Assembly: GCA_951804985.1 (NCBI GenBank)
Contig: OX638130.1
Location: 6,062,791 to 6,126,790, forward strand
DNA from: Dryomyza anilis
Lineage: Eukaryota > Arthropoda > Insecta > Diptera > Dryomyzidae
Length of the DNA stretch: 64,000 nt
Direction: 5' to 3'
Under the pieces are notes generated by a model that did not search any database, was not told where the DNA came from, and saw only the letters and a program-made list of their open reading frames with translations. Position numbers and translations under genes: made by a program. How positions within the stretch are numbered: the first letter of the stretch is position 1; every line of letters starts with the position of its first letter. Shown here piece after piece: positions 1 through 12,020 of this stretch.

Positions 1-553
1 AAATTGGGTATATCAATATTTTATTATTTTTTCGTAAATTGTCATTTAATTGAGCTGACAATAATAATATTGTGGCACAATTTCCAAAATATCCATTACT
101 TCCAGAAGTATTTGAAGAAAAATGTAGATGTCTGGTTTAACTTATTCTTTTTTCTGGTTTAACTAATTTTTTTTACAAAAAAAGGTTTTTGATTCTCAAC
201 GACACATTTCATGATACTTTTTAATATTATAAAAAATGTGGTAACACTGCATCAAATGTTGTACTCAAAATGTAATTTAACATATTAAATATTAAAAAAT
301 TTGCTGTATATACTCAAAATACAGTAATATAATGATGTACTAAAAATGTATAATTTAGTATAAACAATTTTATTAAAAAAAAAAATTATAAAAATTATAC
401 AAAAATTTGTAAAAAAATGTATAAAAAAAATGTCAGTATAATTAAAATACATTTTAAATAAAATTGTGTATTACAAATTTTGAACCAAAACATTGTACAC
501 AATAGTGACGAAAGAATTTAGTACTGAAAATTTAACAACACTCTATCAAATTA
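1..553. other. AT-rich flank with a dispersed repeat
   Basis: No gene is seen. The first ~125 bases (ending near 'ccagaagtat') resemble positions 19005-19125, including 'gagctgacaataataata' and 'caatttccaaaatat', so this is a dispersed repeat present at least twice in the window. The rest is A/T-rich sequence up to the mariner insertion site. Confidence 0.6.
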
Positions 554-1439
554 AGGGTTTTTCAACAGGGACGCTACAAAAGTAGAGCGACAGGGACAGC
601 AAACGACGCCATATTTCTTGCCGATCTTTTGACATTTCTCTTCAGTAAGGTTGGCCATTTCAGATATACGAGCCAACAACGAGTCGAAATTATTAAAATT
701 TACTACCGAAATTCGGTAGTAAAAATTTGAAAAATCATCTTCAGCGATGAGGCTCATTTCTGGCTGAATGGCTTCGTAATAAACAAAATATGCGTTATTG
801 GTCAGACAACAATCCACACGTTCTCCATGAGTCATCATTGCATCCTGAAAAAATTACGGTTTGGTGCGGTTTATGGGCCGGCGGCGTCATTGGGCCGAAC
901 TTCTTCCGTCATGATCAAGACCGGCACGTTACTGTGAATGGGAATCGCTACCGTTCAATGATAACCGAATATTTTTGGTCCCAATTGGATGATATGGACT
1001 TGGGGGACATGTGGTTCCAACAGGACGCGCCACAATCAATTTATTGGAAACCAAGTTTGGAGAACGTGTTATCTCACGAAATGGTCCAGTCGATTGGCCG
1101 CCTCGGTCGTGCGATTTGACGCCGTTAGACTATTTCCTGTGGGGCTACGTCAAGTCTACGGTCTATGCCAACAAGCCAGCGACGATTGATGAACTTCGTA
1201 CGAATATCGAATGTGAAATTGCAGCAGTATCGACCGATTTATGCTTCAAAACTGTCGAAAATTGGGTTCAGCGTCTGGACTTCTGCAAGCTTGCCCGTGG
1301 CGGCCATGCAAAAGAAATCGAGTTCCATACATAATGGCATCGAACGAACTTTTACAGGAATAAAGAATTTCATTGATATCCAAAACCGTTTTTGTTTTAT
1401 TTAAAAAAACTTTTGTAGCATCTCTTATTGAAATCCCTT
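554..1439 (+). mobile_element. Defective mariner/Tc1-family transposon
   Basis: The element is flanked by TA dinucleotides (552-553 and 1440-1441). Its ends are imperfect inverted repeats of about 30 bp: the left end begins AGGGTTTTTCAACAGGGACG and the right end, reverse complemented, begins AAGGGATTTCAATAAGAGAT; both run into GCTACAAAAGT. Inside is a broken transposase. The DNA between about 740 bp of sequence-end and the catalytic core that should encode the N-terminal DNA-binding region is missing. At 886 bp it is shorter than a full mariner of about 1.3 kb, so it is an internally deleted, non-autonomous copy. Confidence 0.85.
728..1334 (+). pseudogene. mariner-like transposase remnant (catalytic region)
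   Basis: The catalytic part of a DD34D-type transposase is readable in three pieces. The first Asp lies in FSDEAHFWLNGF (about 733-770). A one-base loss near 775 shifts the frame to MRYWSDNNPH (from 790), which runs through WCGLWAGGVIGP to the second Asp in WFQQD (about 1011-1027). A deletion after FQQD then removes several residues and shifts the frame again. The third Asp lies in CDLTPLDYFLWGY, and the C terminus ends near AKEIEFHT (1334). The N-terminal helix-turn-helix domains are absent. Two frame breaks and the deletion mean no functional enzyme is made. The reading rests on recognition of the family motifs. Confidence 0.85.
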
Positions 1440-1441
1440 TA

Positions 1442-2930
1442 CATACTACGAATTTTACAAATTTGTTTATGAATAATAAAATATATTAAGGGGATTCATA
1501 TCAAGCGCGTCAACCTCGTAATTTGTGTAAATCCCGTAAATAGAAGAAATTTACGCAAAAATTGTGTATTTGCCGATTTTTATGGGAAAATAACGTAAAT
1601 AAAATTTCTTGAATATTTTGTGTTATCTTTTAGTTAGTTGTCAATAAAATTATGTTTTGTGGCAAATGTGATTTCATTAAATTGTGTTGTGAAATGATTA
1701 TAAGTGATATTACTAAAAATTGGAGTACAACCAAAATTTTATAAAATAGTTTACGCGAAGCCTGATAAAAGTGCGTTCATGTCGAGTTGCGCGTAATTTT
1801 ATTTTTTTACTAGATGATAATTTTACCCCCCTTAATATTATAATCTTTTTTTTAATATAAATAAAATGTAGTTTAATGTTATTAAAGATTTGCATTTAAA
1901 GAAAAAAAAACACATTTTGTAGTTTTAATAAAACATTTATTTGTATTACTTATTTGCTGTATATCAAACAGATAAATAAATAAAATTAAAAAATAAAAAT
2001 ACATTTTAATGCTAATTTAAAATAATAATAATAATAATAATAACTTTACATGTTTTAGCGTTTACAATAACAATTTTAAAAATAAACTTGGCAGATTTTT
2101 GTTCGTTTCGTGTTGCATCATCAGTCTGTAACTGTTTTAGTGTTGAATTTGTTATAATACGTTTTTTTTTTCGTTAATACGTTTACATAAAAATGTTACA
2201 TTAAAATATGATTATTAACAAATATATTTTGCATGCACTTAATGCTTCTAGTTATTTAATAAGTTTACATTAAAAAATATGCGGCACAAGACATAGCGCT
2301 ACATGGCCTATAAAAGTAGTTATAAGAGTAAAGCAGTGTAAATATTCGAAAATGTTATAGGTACTTGTATAATATACCTATTCATTGTGTTTAATAGTTG
2401 TAAACTTTGACAGACTATAAGTAAATTAGTTGTTAGTTTACAGCTGCATGATTCAGTCATAAAGTTTCATTTAAGAAAATTTCGTTGTTTAAATAAGTAA
2501 GCATTAAAGTTATGTTTAAAAGAGTGAAGAGTGTTAAAAGTTAAAAGAATACATATTTTAAGTGTGTGTAAAGTAGGTAAATTTACGCTTAAAACTTTAC
2601 ACGTGTGCGTTGATAGTTATAGTGTCTAAATTTAATAAGTTTAATTTTTTTGTAGGTATATTAAATATTTACAATTTTGAAAAGAAAAGTGCTCTTAAAT
2701 TAGACAGACAATTTGTTTAAATTTACAATTAGACTTTTTATAAACAATGATAGAGTTTTGTGCATATTTGCGTGGATGTGTGTGGAAAATGTTATTGGCG
2801 GAAAAAGCATTTAAGATGTTTACTAAAAATAATTAAAGAATTTTAAACATTAAGTTGCAATTTGTTCGTTGTTTTTGCTAATGTTCGTTCGTTGCTTTGT
2901 TGAATTATTAAATAAACAAATATGTTTTAA
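1442..2930. other. AT-rich intergenic DNA, no gene seen
   Basis: No coding region, RNA gene or clear transposon is seen. There is a short (AAT)n microsatellite near 2019-2041. The stretch from about 2090 to 2900 is less simple in composition and could be untranslated exon or intron sequence, but nothing decides this. Confidence 0.5.
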
Positions 2931-4510
2931 ATAACAAATTGAGTAAAACTGAAATTGGGAAAAACAAAAGAATTAATAAAAAAAATAAAATTTTATAAAA
3001 ATAAAATTAAAATGAATAAAAAATTAAAATTAATAAAAAATTGAAATTGAAAAAAAAATTAAAATTGATAAAAATTAAAATTAAAGAATAATAAAATTAT
3101 AATAAATGAAAAATGTTAAAAAATAAAATTAAAAATTAATAAATACAAAAAAATAAAACTGTGAAAATGAATTAAAAATTATTAGTTTTAAATTAAACTG
3201 AAACGTTTAACTGACAGACACAGATATTTGTTTTTTTTTTTTTCTTCTATGATTTCAGAATTTATAGCAATTTATCAGGTGTTTAGCCAATAGCTGAATT
3301 TTGTCGGACGGTGTTATTGGCAAAATAATAATAATAATAGAAATCATAAAAAAATTAAAAAGAAAAAAAATAAAAAATAAAAAAAAATGTATCAATTACT
3401 GTTATTGTTTTTTGAACCAGTGCAAAATGCATATTGCATTTGGTAGACCTAGAGATCGACAAATTAGTTTTTGCATTACTCTATTTTAAGGTCGAAAAAA
3501 AGAAACAACTTTAAAACAAAAAAAAAAAAAAAATAAAATAAAAAATAAATTAGTAAAAATTAAAAATATAAATAATTATTTAGTTTAATAAGAAATAATA
3601 AAAAAATTAAAAATAAAAAAAAATTAAAAAAATAATAAAAAAAAAAAAAAAAAAAAAATTATCAATTACTGTTGTTGTTTTATTTGAACCAGTGCAAAAT
3701 GCATATTGCATTTGGTAGACCTAGAGCCCGACAAATTAGTTTTTGCATTACTCTATTTTAAGGTCGAAAAAAAGAAACAACTTAAAAAAAAAATAAAATA
3801 AAAAAAATAAAATAAAAAAATAAAAAAAAAAATGAAATAAAAATTAAAAATGTAAATAATTATTTAGTTTAATAAGAAATCATAAAAAAATTAAAAAAAA
3901 TTAAAAAAAATAATAAAAAAAAAAAAAAAAAATTATAAATTACTGTTATTGTTTTTTGAACCAGTGCAAAATGCATATTGCATTTGGTAGACCTAGAGCC
4001 GGACAAATTAGTTTTTGCATTACTCTATTTTAAGGTCGAAAAAAAGAAACAACTTAAAAAAAAATAAAATAAAAAAAAAATTTAGAAAAAAATTAAAAAA
4101 AAAAATTTAAATAAAAATTAAATATGTAAATAATTATTTAGTTTAATAAAAGTTAAAAAATGAGATTGAAAAAATATAAAATAACATATTTAAATTACAA
4201 TAAAATAATAATTCCAAATTAAAAATAGTTGAAAATAAATAATAAAAAATTAAAAAAAAAAATTAAAAATTATAATACTAAAAAAATAAAAATTATAATA
4301 CTAAAAAAAAAAAATTAAAAATTATAATACTAAAAAAAAAAATTAAAAATTATAATACTAAAAAAATAAAATATAATAAAAATACAAAATATAAAAAATA
4401 AAATATAAAATATAAAAAATACGATGTACTAAAATTAAAAAATATATTAAAAATTAAAAATAATACAAAATTAAAAGTATATTAAAAAATTTTAAAACTT
4501 AACTTAAAAA
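2931..4510. repeat. A/T low-complexity block with a three-copy ~270-bp tandem repeat
   Basis: Poly-A/AAT-rich sequence surrounds three copies of a non-simple core that reads approximately 'gaaccagtgcaaaatgcata', 'tgcatttggtagacctagag' and 'ttttgcattactctatttta'. Copies begin near 3391, 3661 and 3935, so the period is about 270 bp. The cores are almost identical while the A-rich spacers differ in length. No open reading frame is conserved across the copies. Confidence 0.85.
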
Positions 4511-6516
4511 TAAAAACAAAAATAATGCTTGTACTGTTAATAGTTTCTTTGAATTAAGTATTTTATCTACATGAGTGTTGGCTTGTTGTTCATTATACTT
4601 CTTATTATTTAGTATGAAATAAAATTTAAAAATTAAAACATTAACTTGTATTGTATGAAATAATAGATCTTTTACATAAAACTTGCATCAAATTTTGGTT
4701 AGTTGTTTTTCTTTGTTTTTATATATTATGCATAAAAATACGCTTCTAGCTCTAAATATCACAAATTATTTTTAATTGCTATACAGTAATTCGTTTTAGT
4801 ATTTTTTTTTTTTATAATTTTTGATTTTAAAAATATTTTTTTATTGTTTTTTTTTTTTTTTATAAATTTTTTAATTGTTTTATAAAGCATTGCTCTTTTT
4901 ATAAATATATTAAATCGTACTGCATTTAATATAAATTTGGTCAAAATTTGATTAATTATTTCATACAATATGCGTTAGTGTTTTGAAGCAGGTTTTAGAA
5001 TTTCTTTTTTTGTAATTTAAAAAATACGAAATTTTAATATTATTTTCTTTAAAATTTATACAGATTTTAAAATTTTTCTAATCACTGCAAATATTGTAAA
5101 ATGTTAAAAAAAATTATATAATTCATTAAAACATTTTTCAATTTTATATTATAAAAAATGTGTGTTTTTTTTTAATTATTGGTTTCAGAATTTATATAGA
5201 TTTTTAAACTTTTCTATTTTTGCAAATATTCGAAATTATTTCAAAAATAGGGTATACATTTCATTTTAATACATATTTTGTAATTATTGTAATTTTTATG
5301 AAGTTTTAAAAGTTTTAAAATTTTAGAAAGTCGAAAATATAAATTTTTTGTAAAAATGAAATAAAAAAAAAATAAAATGTTTTAATTTCAAAATCCATTA
5401 AAACGTTTAAAAAATTAGGAAATCTTCAAATATTCTAAATTTAGCACATTTAAATATTTTTCAAAATATTCAAAATTAAAAATATACGAACATTTTTAAT
5501 TTTTTCAAAACAATTTAAATTATTTTTCAAAATTTCAAAAATATAAAAAATTAAAACTTTCTCAAAATATTCAAAGTTATCAAATTTTCCAAAATAAATT
5601 TCAAGTTTTCAAAACAATTAAAATTATTTTTTTAAAATATAAAAAATAAAAACTATAACACATTTAAACATTCTCAAAATATTCAAAATTATTCAATTTT
5701 CCAAAATAATTTTCATGTTTTCAAAACAATTTAAATTATTTTTCAAAATTACAAAAATAAAAAAATAAATTAATTTTTTTTATTTCAAAATTTAACAAAA
5801 CGTTTAAAAAATTTCGAAAATCTTCAAATAGTCTAAATTAGCTAAGCTATATTTTTAAATATTTATATATCAAAAACTTCAATTTTTGTCCATATATTCA
5901 AAAAATATCAGTTTTCGAAAATAAGGAAAATTGAAATTACAAATTTTTTCAAAACATTTTAATTATTGTTTTAAATGAATTGAATTTTCATTAATTTCAA
6001 AATTTATTAAAAAATTTCGGAAATCTTCGAATTTTCAAATCATATATTCAAAATTTTCCAAATTGTTTCAAAATATTTTAATTATCAATTTAACGAAAAT
6101 TTTCAAAATTTTATTTTTTTTTTCAAATTTAGAAGAAAAATATTTCAAAATTATTTCAATTTTTTTTTTTTTAAATGTCGTAAATTGTATAAATTAGCAA
6201 CATTTTGATATTTTAAAATTCTCAAAAACTAAATTATGCTAAATTAGCCATTTTTTGAAAATAATGAAAATTTTCTGAAATTACAAATATTTCAAAATTA
6301 TGTTCATCTTTAAATTTTAATTATTTAAGTTTTTTTAATATTTGTTCAAATGAATTCCACTTTTTTAATTAAACAATTTATTAAAACGTTTCGGATCTTT
6401 GAAATTTATAAATTTGGTATATTTAAACTTTAAAATTTTTCATAATTAGCAACTTTTCATAAATAATTATCAGCATTTTCAAAATAATTTATTAAATCAA
6501 TTCTCAAATTTAACTT
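4511..6516. other. AT-rich intergenic DNA, no gene seen
   Basis: Very A/T-rich sequence with many short 'caaaatattcaaaattattc'-like irregular repeats between about 5380 and 6300. No coding signal or RNA gene is seen. Confidence 0.5.
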
Positions 6517-6680
6517 CCCCTTTCTGTATTTCGAAACGAAAGACTAATAGACGAAAGTGACGCAATTTTAAATCAAATTCAAAGTTTTAAAAGTCAAATA
6601 ACATGAAGTCAAAATTTGTGTGACGAGATTTTGACGTCAAATTTTCATTTCGTCGTTTGTTTCGAAATACAGAAAGTGGG
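6517..6680. mobile_element. MITE, family with CTGTATTTCGAAACGAA termini (copy 1)
   Basis: The ends form an inverted repeat: CTTTCTGTATTTCGAAACGA on the left, and the right end reverse complemented begins CTTTCTGTATTTCGAAACAA. The element is about 160 bp with no coding capacity. Related copies lie at 14922-15058 and 21159-21288 and share the internal 'catgaa...gtgtgacgaaattttgacgtcaaa' block. Confidence 0.7.
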
Positions 6681-6724
6681 TATAAGTAACTTTTTTTTTT
6701 ATTTCAAAATTTAGAAATTTTTTT

Positions 6725-7310
6725 TCGTTGGAACCGGAATCGGAACAGCTATTTTAAACATTTTGGAATTAAAGGGTTGTTCAATAAGAGCGCTACAAAA
6801 GTTCTTTTAAAGGGTTTTTCAACAGGGCCGCTACAAAAGTAGAGCGACAGGGACAGCAAACGACGCCATCTTTCTTGCCGCTTTTTGACATTTCTCTTCA
6901 GTAAGGTTTGCCATTTCATGATGGAAAGATATACGAATTCGAATTTCGGTAGTAAATTTTAATAATTTCGACTCGTTGTTGGCTCGTATATCTTTCCATC
7001 ATGAAATGGCAAACCTTACTGAAGAGAAATGTCAAAAGAGCGGCAAGAAAGATGGCGTCGTTTGCTGTTCCTGTCGCTCTACTTTTGTAGGGTCCCTGTT
7101 GAAAAACCCTTTAGAACCGAAACCGATTTTTCAATTGATTTTAGACCTTGTCAGGGAACGCAATGTTCCGGAATCGGGACCGTTTCAATTTTTAAACCGG
7201 AATCGGAGTCGTTATTAAAAAATGTGTGGAACCGGAAACCCATATACTTTTTTTTTTGGTTGGAACCGGAACCACTACTTAAAAATCTTGGCACCAGAAC
7301 CGATAATCCA
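6725..7310. repeat. Degenerate GGAACCGGAA minisatellite, interrupted by a foldback element
   Basis: On both sides of the foldback element (6771-7112) the sequence repeats the theme GGAACCGGAATCGGAAC followed by a short A/T spacer. The repeat is irregular and gives reading frames such as the one at 7029-7361 that are by-products of the repeat. Confidence 0.6.
6771..7112. mobile_element. mariner-derived foldback element with an extra terminal repeat
   Basis: Two inverted copies of the 5' end of the mariner seen at 554-735 face each other. The left arm starts at 6808 with AAAGGGTTTTTCAACAGGG and the right arm ends at 7112 with its reverse complement. The arms are ~130-150 bp and the centre is near 6950. 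TA lies at both ends. Directly left, 6771-6807 is another terminal repeat of the mariner 3' type, AAAGGGTTGTTCAATAAGAG. No transposase sequence is inside. It would depend on a mariner transposase supplied elsewhere. Confidence 0.8.
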
Positions 7311-8212
7311 AAGGGTTTTAGTCCCTGGTTTCAAGAATTGATAAAATTTAGTGAAAATTAAATACGATTGAAAAACCAAAATTTTGAGATTTTTCAAATT
7401 TTTTAAATTGCTTTAATAATATTGAATATGTTCATTTAAAGTTTATAAAAAGATTTTAATAATTGCCAAAAATATTTAAAAATTAAAAAAATATTGAAGT
7501 ACAAAATTTAAGATATTTTTAAATGTTTGAATATTAGCAGATTTTTGAATATTTGCAAAAATCATTATTAAAAATATTAATTTAAAAAATGTTTTGGTTT
7601 AAAATAAATAAAAAGCATTTCATTATTAATAAAATCAATAAGTTTTAAAATCATTTCAAAATAAATAAAAATTATAAATAACTAAAAATGAATATTATTA
7701 AAATCTAAAAAAACACACTTCTAAAACCTTTCCAAATTGAGTTATTGAAAATTTCCAACTTTGTTTCATACTTTCTAAATTATTTTCCACACACTTAACT
7801 TAATAAATAATTAATATTATGTGCAAAAATGTTTAAACTATTGCTTGTTATTACTATTATTACTAGGCGAATACTTGAAGTTATTGTTGTTGTTATTATT
7901 GTTTTTTTGTCCATAACCATCATGCCAAACATTAGAGTTCGATATTTATATTGTATGGTGTTGTTGCGTTGTATATATAGATATCATGTGTTTGTTGTTA
8001 ATGTTGTTGTAAATTGTTTGTATGTCACAATTAGCTTAAAAATTTAAATAAACTGCCTCGTTGTAGTAGTTGTTTGTTGCCCGTTGGTTTACGCTGCTTA
8101 GGTTTTTTTTTTGTTTATAAAGTTGGTTTTTGTTTAAATAGTGTGTAGAAAAAAAGGCGCTGCCGTAATACAATTCCTTAAGCCATAACGTACGAGATTG
8201 AATGTTCATTAT
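7311..8212. other. AT-rich intergenic DNA; one short hydrophobic ORF
   Basis: No recognised gene. A 72-codon ATG frame at 7829-8047 (+) encodes a chain rich in Ile and Val. It lies in GTT/ATT-repeat-like DNA and has no upstream core promoter that I can see, so I do not call it a gene. Confidence 0.4.
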
Positions 8213-8300
8213 TTAGCTGTTGCGCATTCCACCCGGTCGTTTGGGGGCCAACGGCTCCCTCGCTGTGCTTTTGTTGCTGCTCTGCTCCCGCTCCGCTCCT
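8213..8300 (-). CDS. Possible isolated terminal exon (hypothetical)
   Basis: A GC-rich islet stands in otherwise AT-rich DNA. On the minus strand a splice-acceptor-like TTACGTACAG is followed by a 28-codon open frame ending in TAA at 8213-8215. The translation ends ...PLAPKRPGGMRNS and is hydrophilic and basic. If real it is the last coding exon of a minus-strand gene whose other exons lie upstream at higher coordinates, possibly outside the recognised genes. The plus strand of the same islet has a donor-like CTGTAC|GTAAAT, so an exon in that direction is the alternative. I do not recognise the peptide. Confidence 0.25.
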
Positions 8301-8574
8301 CTGTACGTAAATCTATCTCATGTCTTCGCACTCGAATACTGTTTCTTTTGTTCTTTCTTTCATGCATTTAAACGGAATTCCAGCTGAATTTGCAAAAGTC
8401 GTAGAGAAAACTGCAAAGATAATGAAAATGTAGCGATATAAGTGAAAATGGTAGATTATGCATAAAATATAATAAAAATTAAAATAAATAGAGAAAAGAC
8501 TTGTATTGTAGGTTGGAAATAGTTTCAAATTCGTATTTTTACTACACCATTTACAAATTTAATTCATAAATGAT

Positions 8575-9967
8575 CAATTGAAATTCAGAAATTACATTTG
8601 GAATTCAAAAGACATCAATTGTAATTCAGAAATTCAATTTGAAATTCAAAAGACATCACTTGTAATTCAAATACGTCCATTGTAATTCAGAAATTCTATT
8701 TGAAATTCAAAAGACATCAATAGGAATTCAGAAATTCAATTTGAAATTCAAACGGCATCAATTGTAATTCAGAAATTCCATTTGAAATTCAAAAGCCATC
8801 ACTTGTAATTCAAAAACTTAATTTGAAATTCAAAGAGACATCAATTGTAATACAGAAATTCAATTTGAAATTCTAACGACATCAGTTGTAATTCAGAAAT
8901 TCCATTTGAAATTCAAAGAGACATCAATTGTAATACATAAATTCAATTTGAAATTCAAAAGACTTCAATTGTAATTCAGAAATTCTATTTGAAATTCAAA
9001 CGACATCAATTGCAATTCAGAAATTCCATTTGAAATTCAAAAAACATCAGTAGTAATTCAGAAATTCTATTTGAAATTCATAGAGACATCAATTGTAATA
9101 CATAAATTCAATTTGAAATTCAAAAGACTTCAATTGTAATTCAGAAATTCTATTTGAAATTCAAACGACATTAATTGCAATTCAGAAATTCCATTTGAAA
9201 TTCAAAAGACATCAGTAGTAATTCAGAAATTCTATTTGAAATTCATAGAGACATCAATTGTAATACATAAATTCAATTTGAAATTCAAAAGACTTCAATT
9301 GTAATTCAGAAATTTCATTTAAAATTCAAAAGCCATCACTTGTAATTCAAAAACTTCATTTGAAATTCAAAAGACATCGATTGGAATTCAGAAATTCAAT
9401 TTGAAATTCAAACGACATCAATTGTAATTCAGAAATTCTATTTTAAATTCAAAAAATTCAATTGTGATTCAGAAATTCCATTTGAACTTCAAAAGACATC
9501 AATTGTAATTCAGAAATTCGATTTATATTTCAAAAACATCAATTTTAATTCAGAAATTCAATTTAAAATTCAAACGACATCAATTTTAATGCAGAAAAAC
9601 CAATTGAAATTCAAAAGAAATAAATTGAAATTCCATTTGAAATTCAAAATACGTCCATTGTAATTCAGAAATTCCATTTGAAATTCAAAAGCCATCACTT
9701 GTAATTCAGAAATTCTATTTTAAATTCAAAATACTTCAATTTTGATTCAGAAATTCCATTTGAAATTCAAAAGACATCAATTGTAATTCAGAAATTCGAT
9801 TTATATTTCAAAAACATCAATTTTAATTCAGAAATTCCATTTGAAATTCAAAGAGACATCAATTGTAATACAGAAATTCCATTTGAAATTCAAAAAACTT
9901 CAATCGTAATTTAGAAATTCTATTTGAATTTCAAAAAACATCAATTGTAATTCGGATTTCCATTTTG
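8575..9967. repeat. ~41-bp minisatellite array (SatA), block 1
   Basis: About 34 degenerate tandem copies of a unit of about 41 bp built from 'aattcagaaattccatttga' and 'aattcaaaagacatcaattg'. Units differ by substitutions and small length changes. There is local higher-order structure: a four-unit block ending 'aaagagacatcaattgtaat' repeats near 8930, 9080 and 9250. The same family recurs at 10661-11010 and inside an intron at 52930-53540. Confidence 0.9.
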
Positions 9968-10479
9968 AAATTAAACCACATGGGAAATTTTAAAGTAGGG
10001 ACATTTTATAGTATGCGTTATTATGATAGTTAGGATTATCAAAATTATAGTCGGTCTAAGCCGACTATAACTACCCTACACATATGTGTGGTTACCATTC
10101 AAAGTGATATATAGGTCACCAGGGTATACGAATCCTGAAAATAACTACAAGCATTCAATCGCTGAAGAATTTCCATTCATTTGATACCCATATTTACAAA
10201 TGGGTAGGTGTATGTTTTGCGGGAAAACATTATTTTCATGCATTTGAGCATGAAGTCAATATATATTTGACCAAAAAAGTTTACATATGCACGTATACAG
10301 TAAAATTCACCAGTAGATGTATGTTTTATATGACATATTTGAACTTAAGTGGTCGGTTCACAGGTCACAATAGACTGATCATGCCCATTTTCACTGACAT
10401 ACAGCGTAGATATATAAGTAATCTAAATTAGGAGTTTCATTTATTTAGCTCTTTTAGTTTTTCTGTAATCAAGAGACAG

Positions 10480-10521
<42 letters not shown>

Positions 10522-10660
10522 GGACATCGATAAATCGACTCAGGAGGTCATGCTGATCAAGAATATATATACTTTTCCATACCGAAGATGCTTCCTTCTG
10601 GGTGTTACAAACGGCGTACCAAACTGAATATACCCTTTCACTCTTAGTGTAGGGTATAAA
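9968..10660 (+). mobile_element. DINE-1/INE-1-like (Helitron-related) element, near complete
   Basis: This insert splits the minisatellite. It contains the 24-bp palindrome at 10046-10069 centred on TCGGTCTAAGCCGA, a CCCTACACATATGTGT block, a (GACA)n core at about 10477-10525, the conserved 'tgctgatcaagaatatatat' segment and a 3' end with ATACCCTTTCACTC and a closing 'gtgtagggtata'. This order of palindromic 5' end, microsatellite core and conserved 3' end is that of the DINE-1/INE-1 group in flies. It encodes no protein. A partial inverted copy is at 21740-22175. Confidence 0.75.
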
Positions 10661-11010
10661 AACGTCAATTGTAATACAGAAATAATATTTGAAATTCAAA
10701 AGAGATCAATTGTAATTCAAAAAACAACAATTTTAATTCAGAAATTCTATTTGAAATTCAAAAGACATCAATTCTAATTCAGAAATTTAATTTTAAATTC
10801 AAAAGACATCAATTGTAATTCGGAAATTCTATTTGAAATTCAGAAAATAATCATTTCCTTTGATTTTCAAATGGAACTTCCGAATAACAATTGACGTCTT
10901 TTGAATTTCAAATGTAAATTCGGAGTTACAATTGAAGACTTTTGAATTTAAAATTACATTTCTGAATTACAATTTAAGTTTTTTAACTTTCAAATGGAAT
11001 TTCTTATTTT
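10661..11010. repeat. SatA minisatellite, block 2, with an internal change of orientation
   Basis: From 10661 to about 10850 the units keep the orientation of block 1. From about 10862 to 11006 the same unit is read in reverse, for example 'cttttgaatttcaaatg' and 'tctgaattacaat'. The two halves therefore form a large imperfect palindrome with its centre near 10855. Confidence 0.8.
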
Positions 11011-12020
11011 TATCAGAGTATACAATTAGTTTTTTTTTTTATTAAAAATGGAAAATAAAAATAAAATTCGCAAAAAACAAAAAATATATATAAACTAAAA
11101 GAAATCATAAACTAAATTAAAAGTAAATAAACATAAAACTGCTAAAAGAAAACAAACAAACTAAAAAAAAAACGGCCAAATAAATAAAACCTGGCAACTG
11201 CCAATATTTTTTTTGGTTTGTTTCTGTTTATTTTTTTGGAAAATTTGCTTTAAATGTCGTAATTAAAATGCTGGCGTTGCAAATTAATGTGTGTAGGCAT
11301 TTTCTAGAGCATCTGCGGGCGGTATGCTACATTGGCAATTGACTTCGCAGAAATAAGCCATGTGGAACCATATCAAAAAAAAGGTAATGCAAAAAAAAAA
11401 ATATATACAAAAAAATATACGAAAAAAAATAATTCCAAAAATATACACGAAAATATCCAAACAAAAATACTATTCTAAAAAACCTTATGGCAAGCAAACT
11501 ATATAAGAACAAATATGTAATATACAAATTTAAGAATATAATTTCGCCCAACCTTAACTATTAATTGACTGCCAGCCAGCCATGTGGCAATCGTACTAAT
11601 GTTTGCAATTAAATATAATTAAAAAATACTTCAAGTTATTTTTTTTTTAAATAGTAAGAAGCAAAAACACAATCTAAACAAAGCCATTAACGCAGTGCTA
11701 ATATTTGACGCAGGAAATATTTGAAAAACTAGAAAAATTGCGTATAAAATGTTTATATTTGTTTATTTAAGTTTTCAATTATTTATGTGCCAAAATCGTT
11801 ATATATGTGATAATTTTTCATCAATGAGGCTAATCAATATTCGTATCATTGATGAGAGCATGTAACTCTTTTGAATAGCATTTGGAATTTTGGTATTCAA
11901 TTTAACACACATTAAAGGGCGTTTGGTGCAAAAAAAAAGTCGGTAGGGTATTTTATATGAAAAGTTAAAAAAAAAAATTGTTTTGCAAGAGTTTTATAAG
12001 CTTTTATTTAACTTCATTTT
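11011..12020. other. AT-rich intergenic DNA, no gene seen
   Basis: A/T-rich sequence with short unique stretches such as 'tgccagccagccatgtggcaa' near 11571-11590, cut here to its recognisable part. No coding region, RNA gene or transposon is identified. Confidence 0.4.

Noticed and set aside
7829..8047. 72-codon hydrophobic frame that looks like a small membrane protein.
   Set aside because: The Ile/Val content follows from GTT/ATT simple repeats; no promoter or conservation can be seen.
10469..10699. Frame with a long 'SVCLSVCLSV' run.
   Set aside because: It is a translation of the (GACA)n core of the DINE-1-like element.
8575..11010. A CRISPR-like array of direct repeats.
   Set aside because: Units are contiguous without unique spacers, vary in length, and the genome is a fly.
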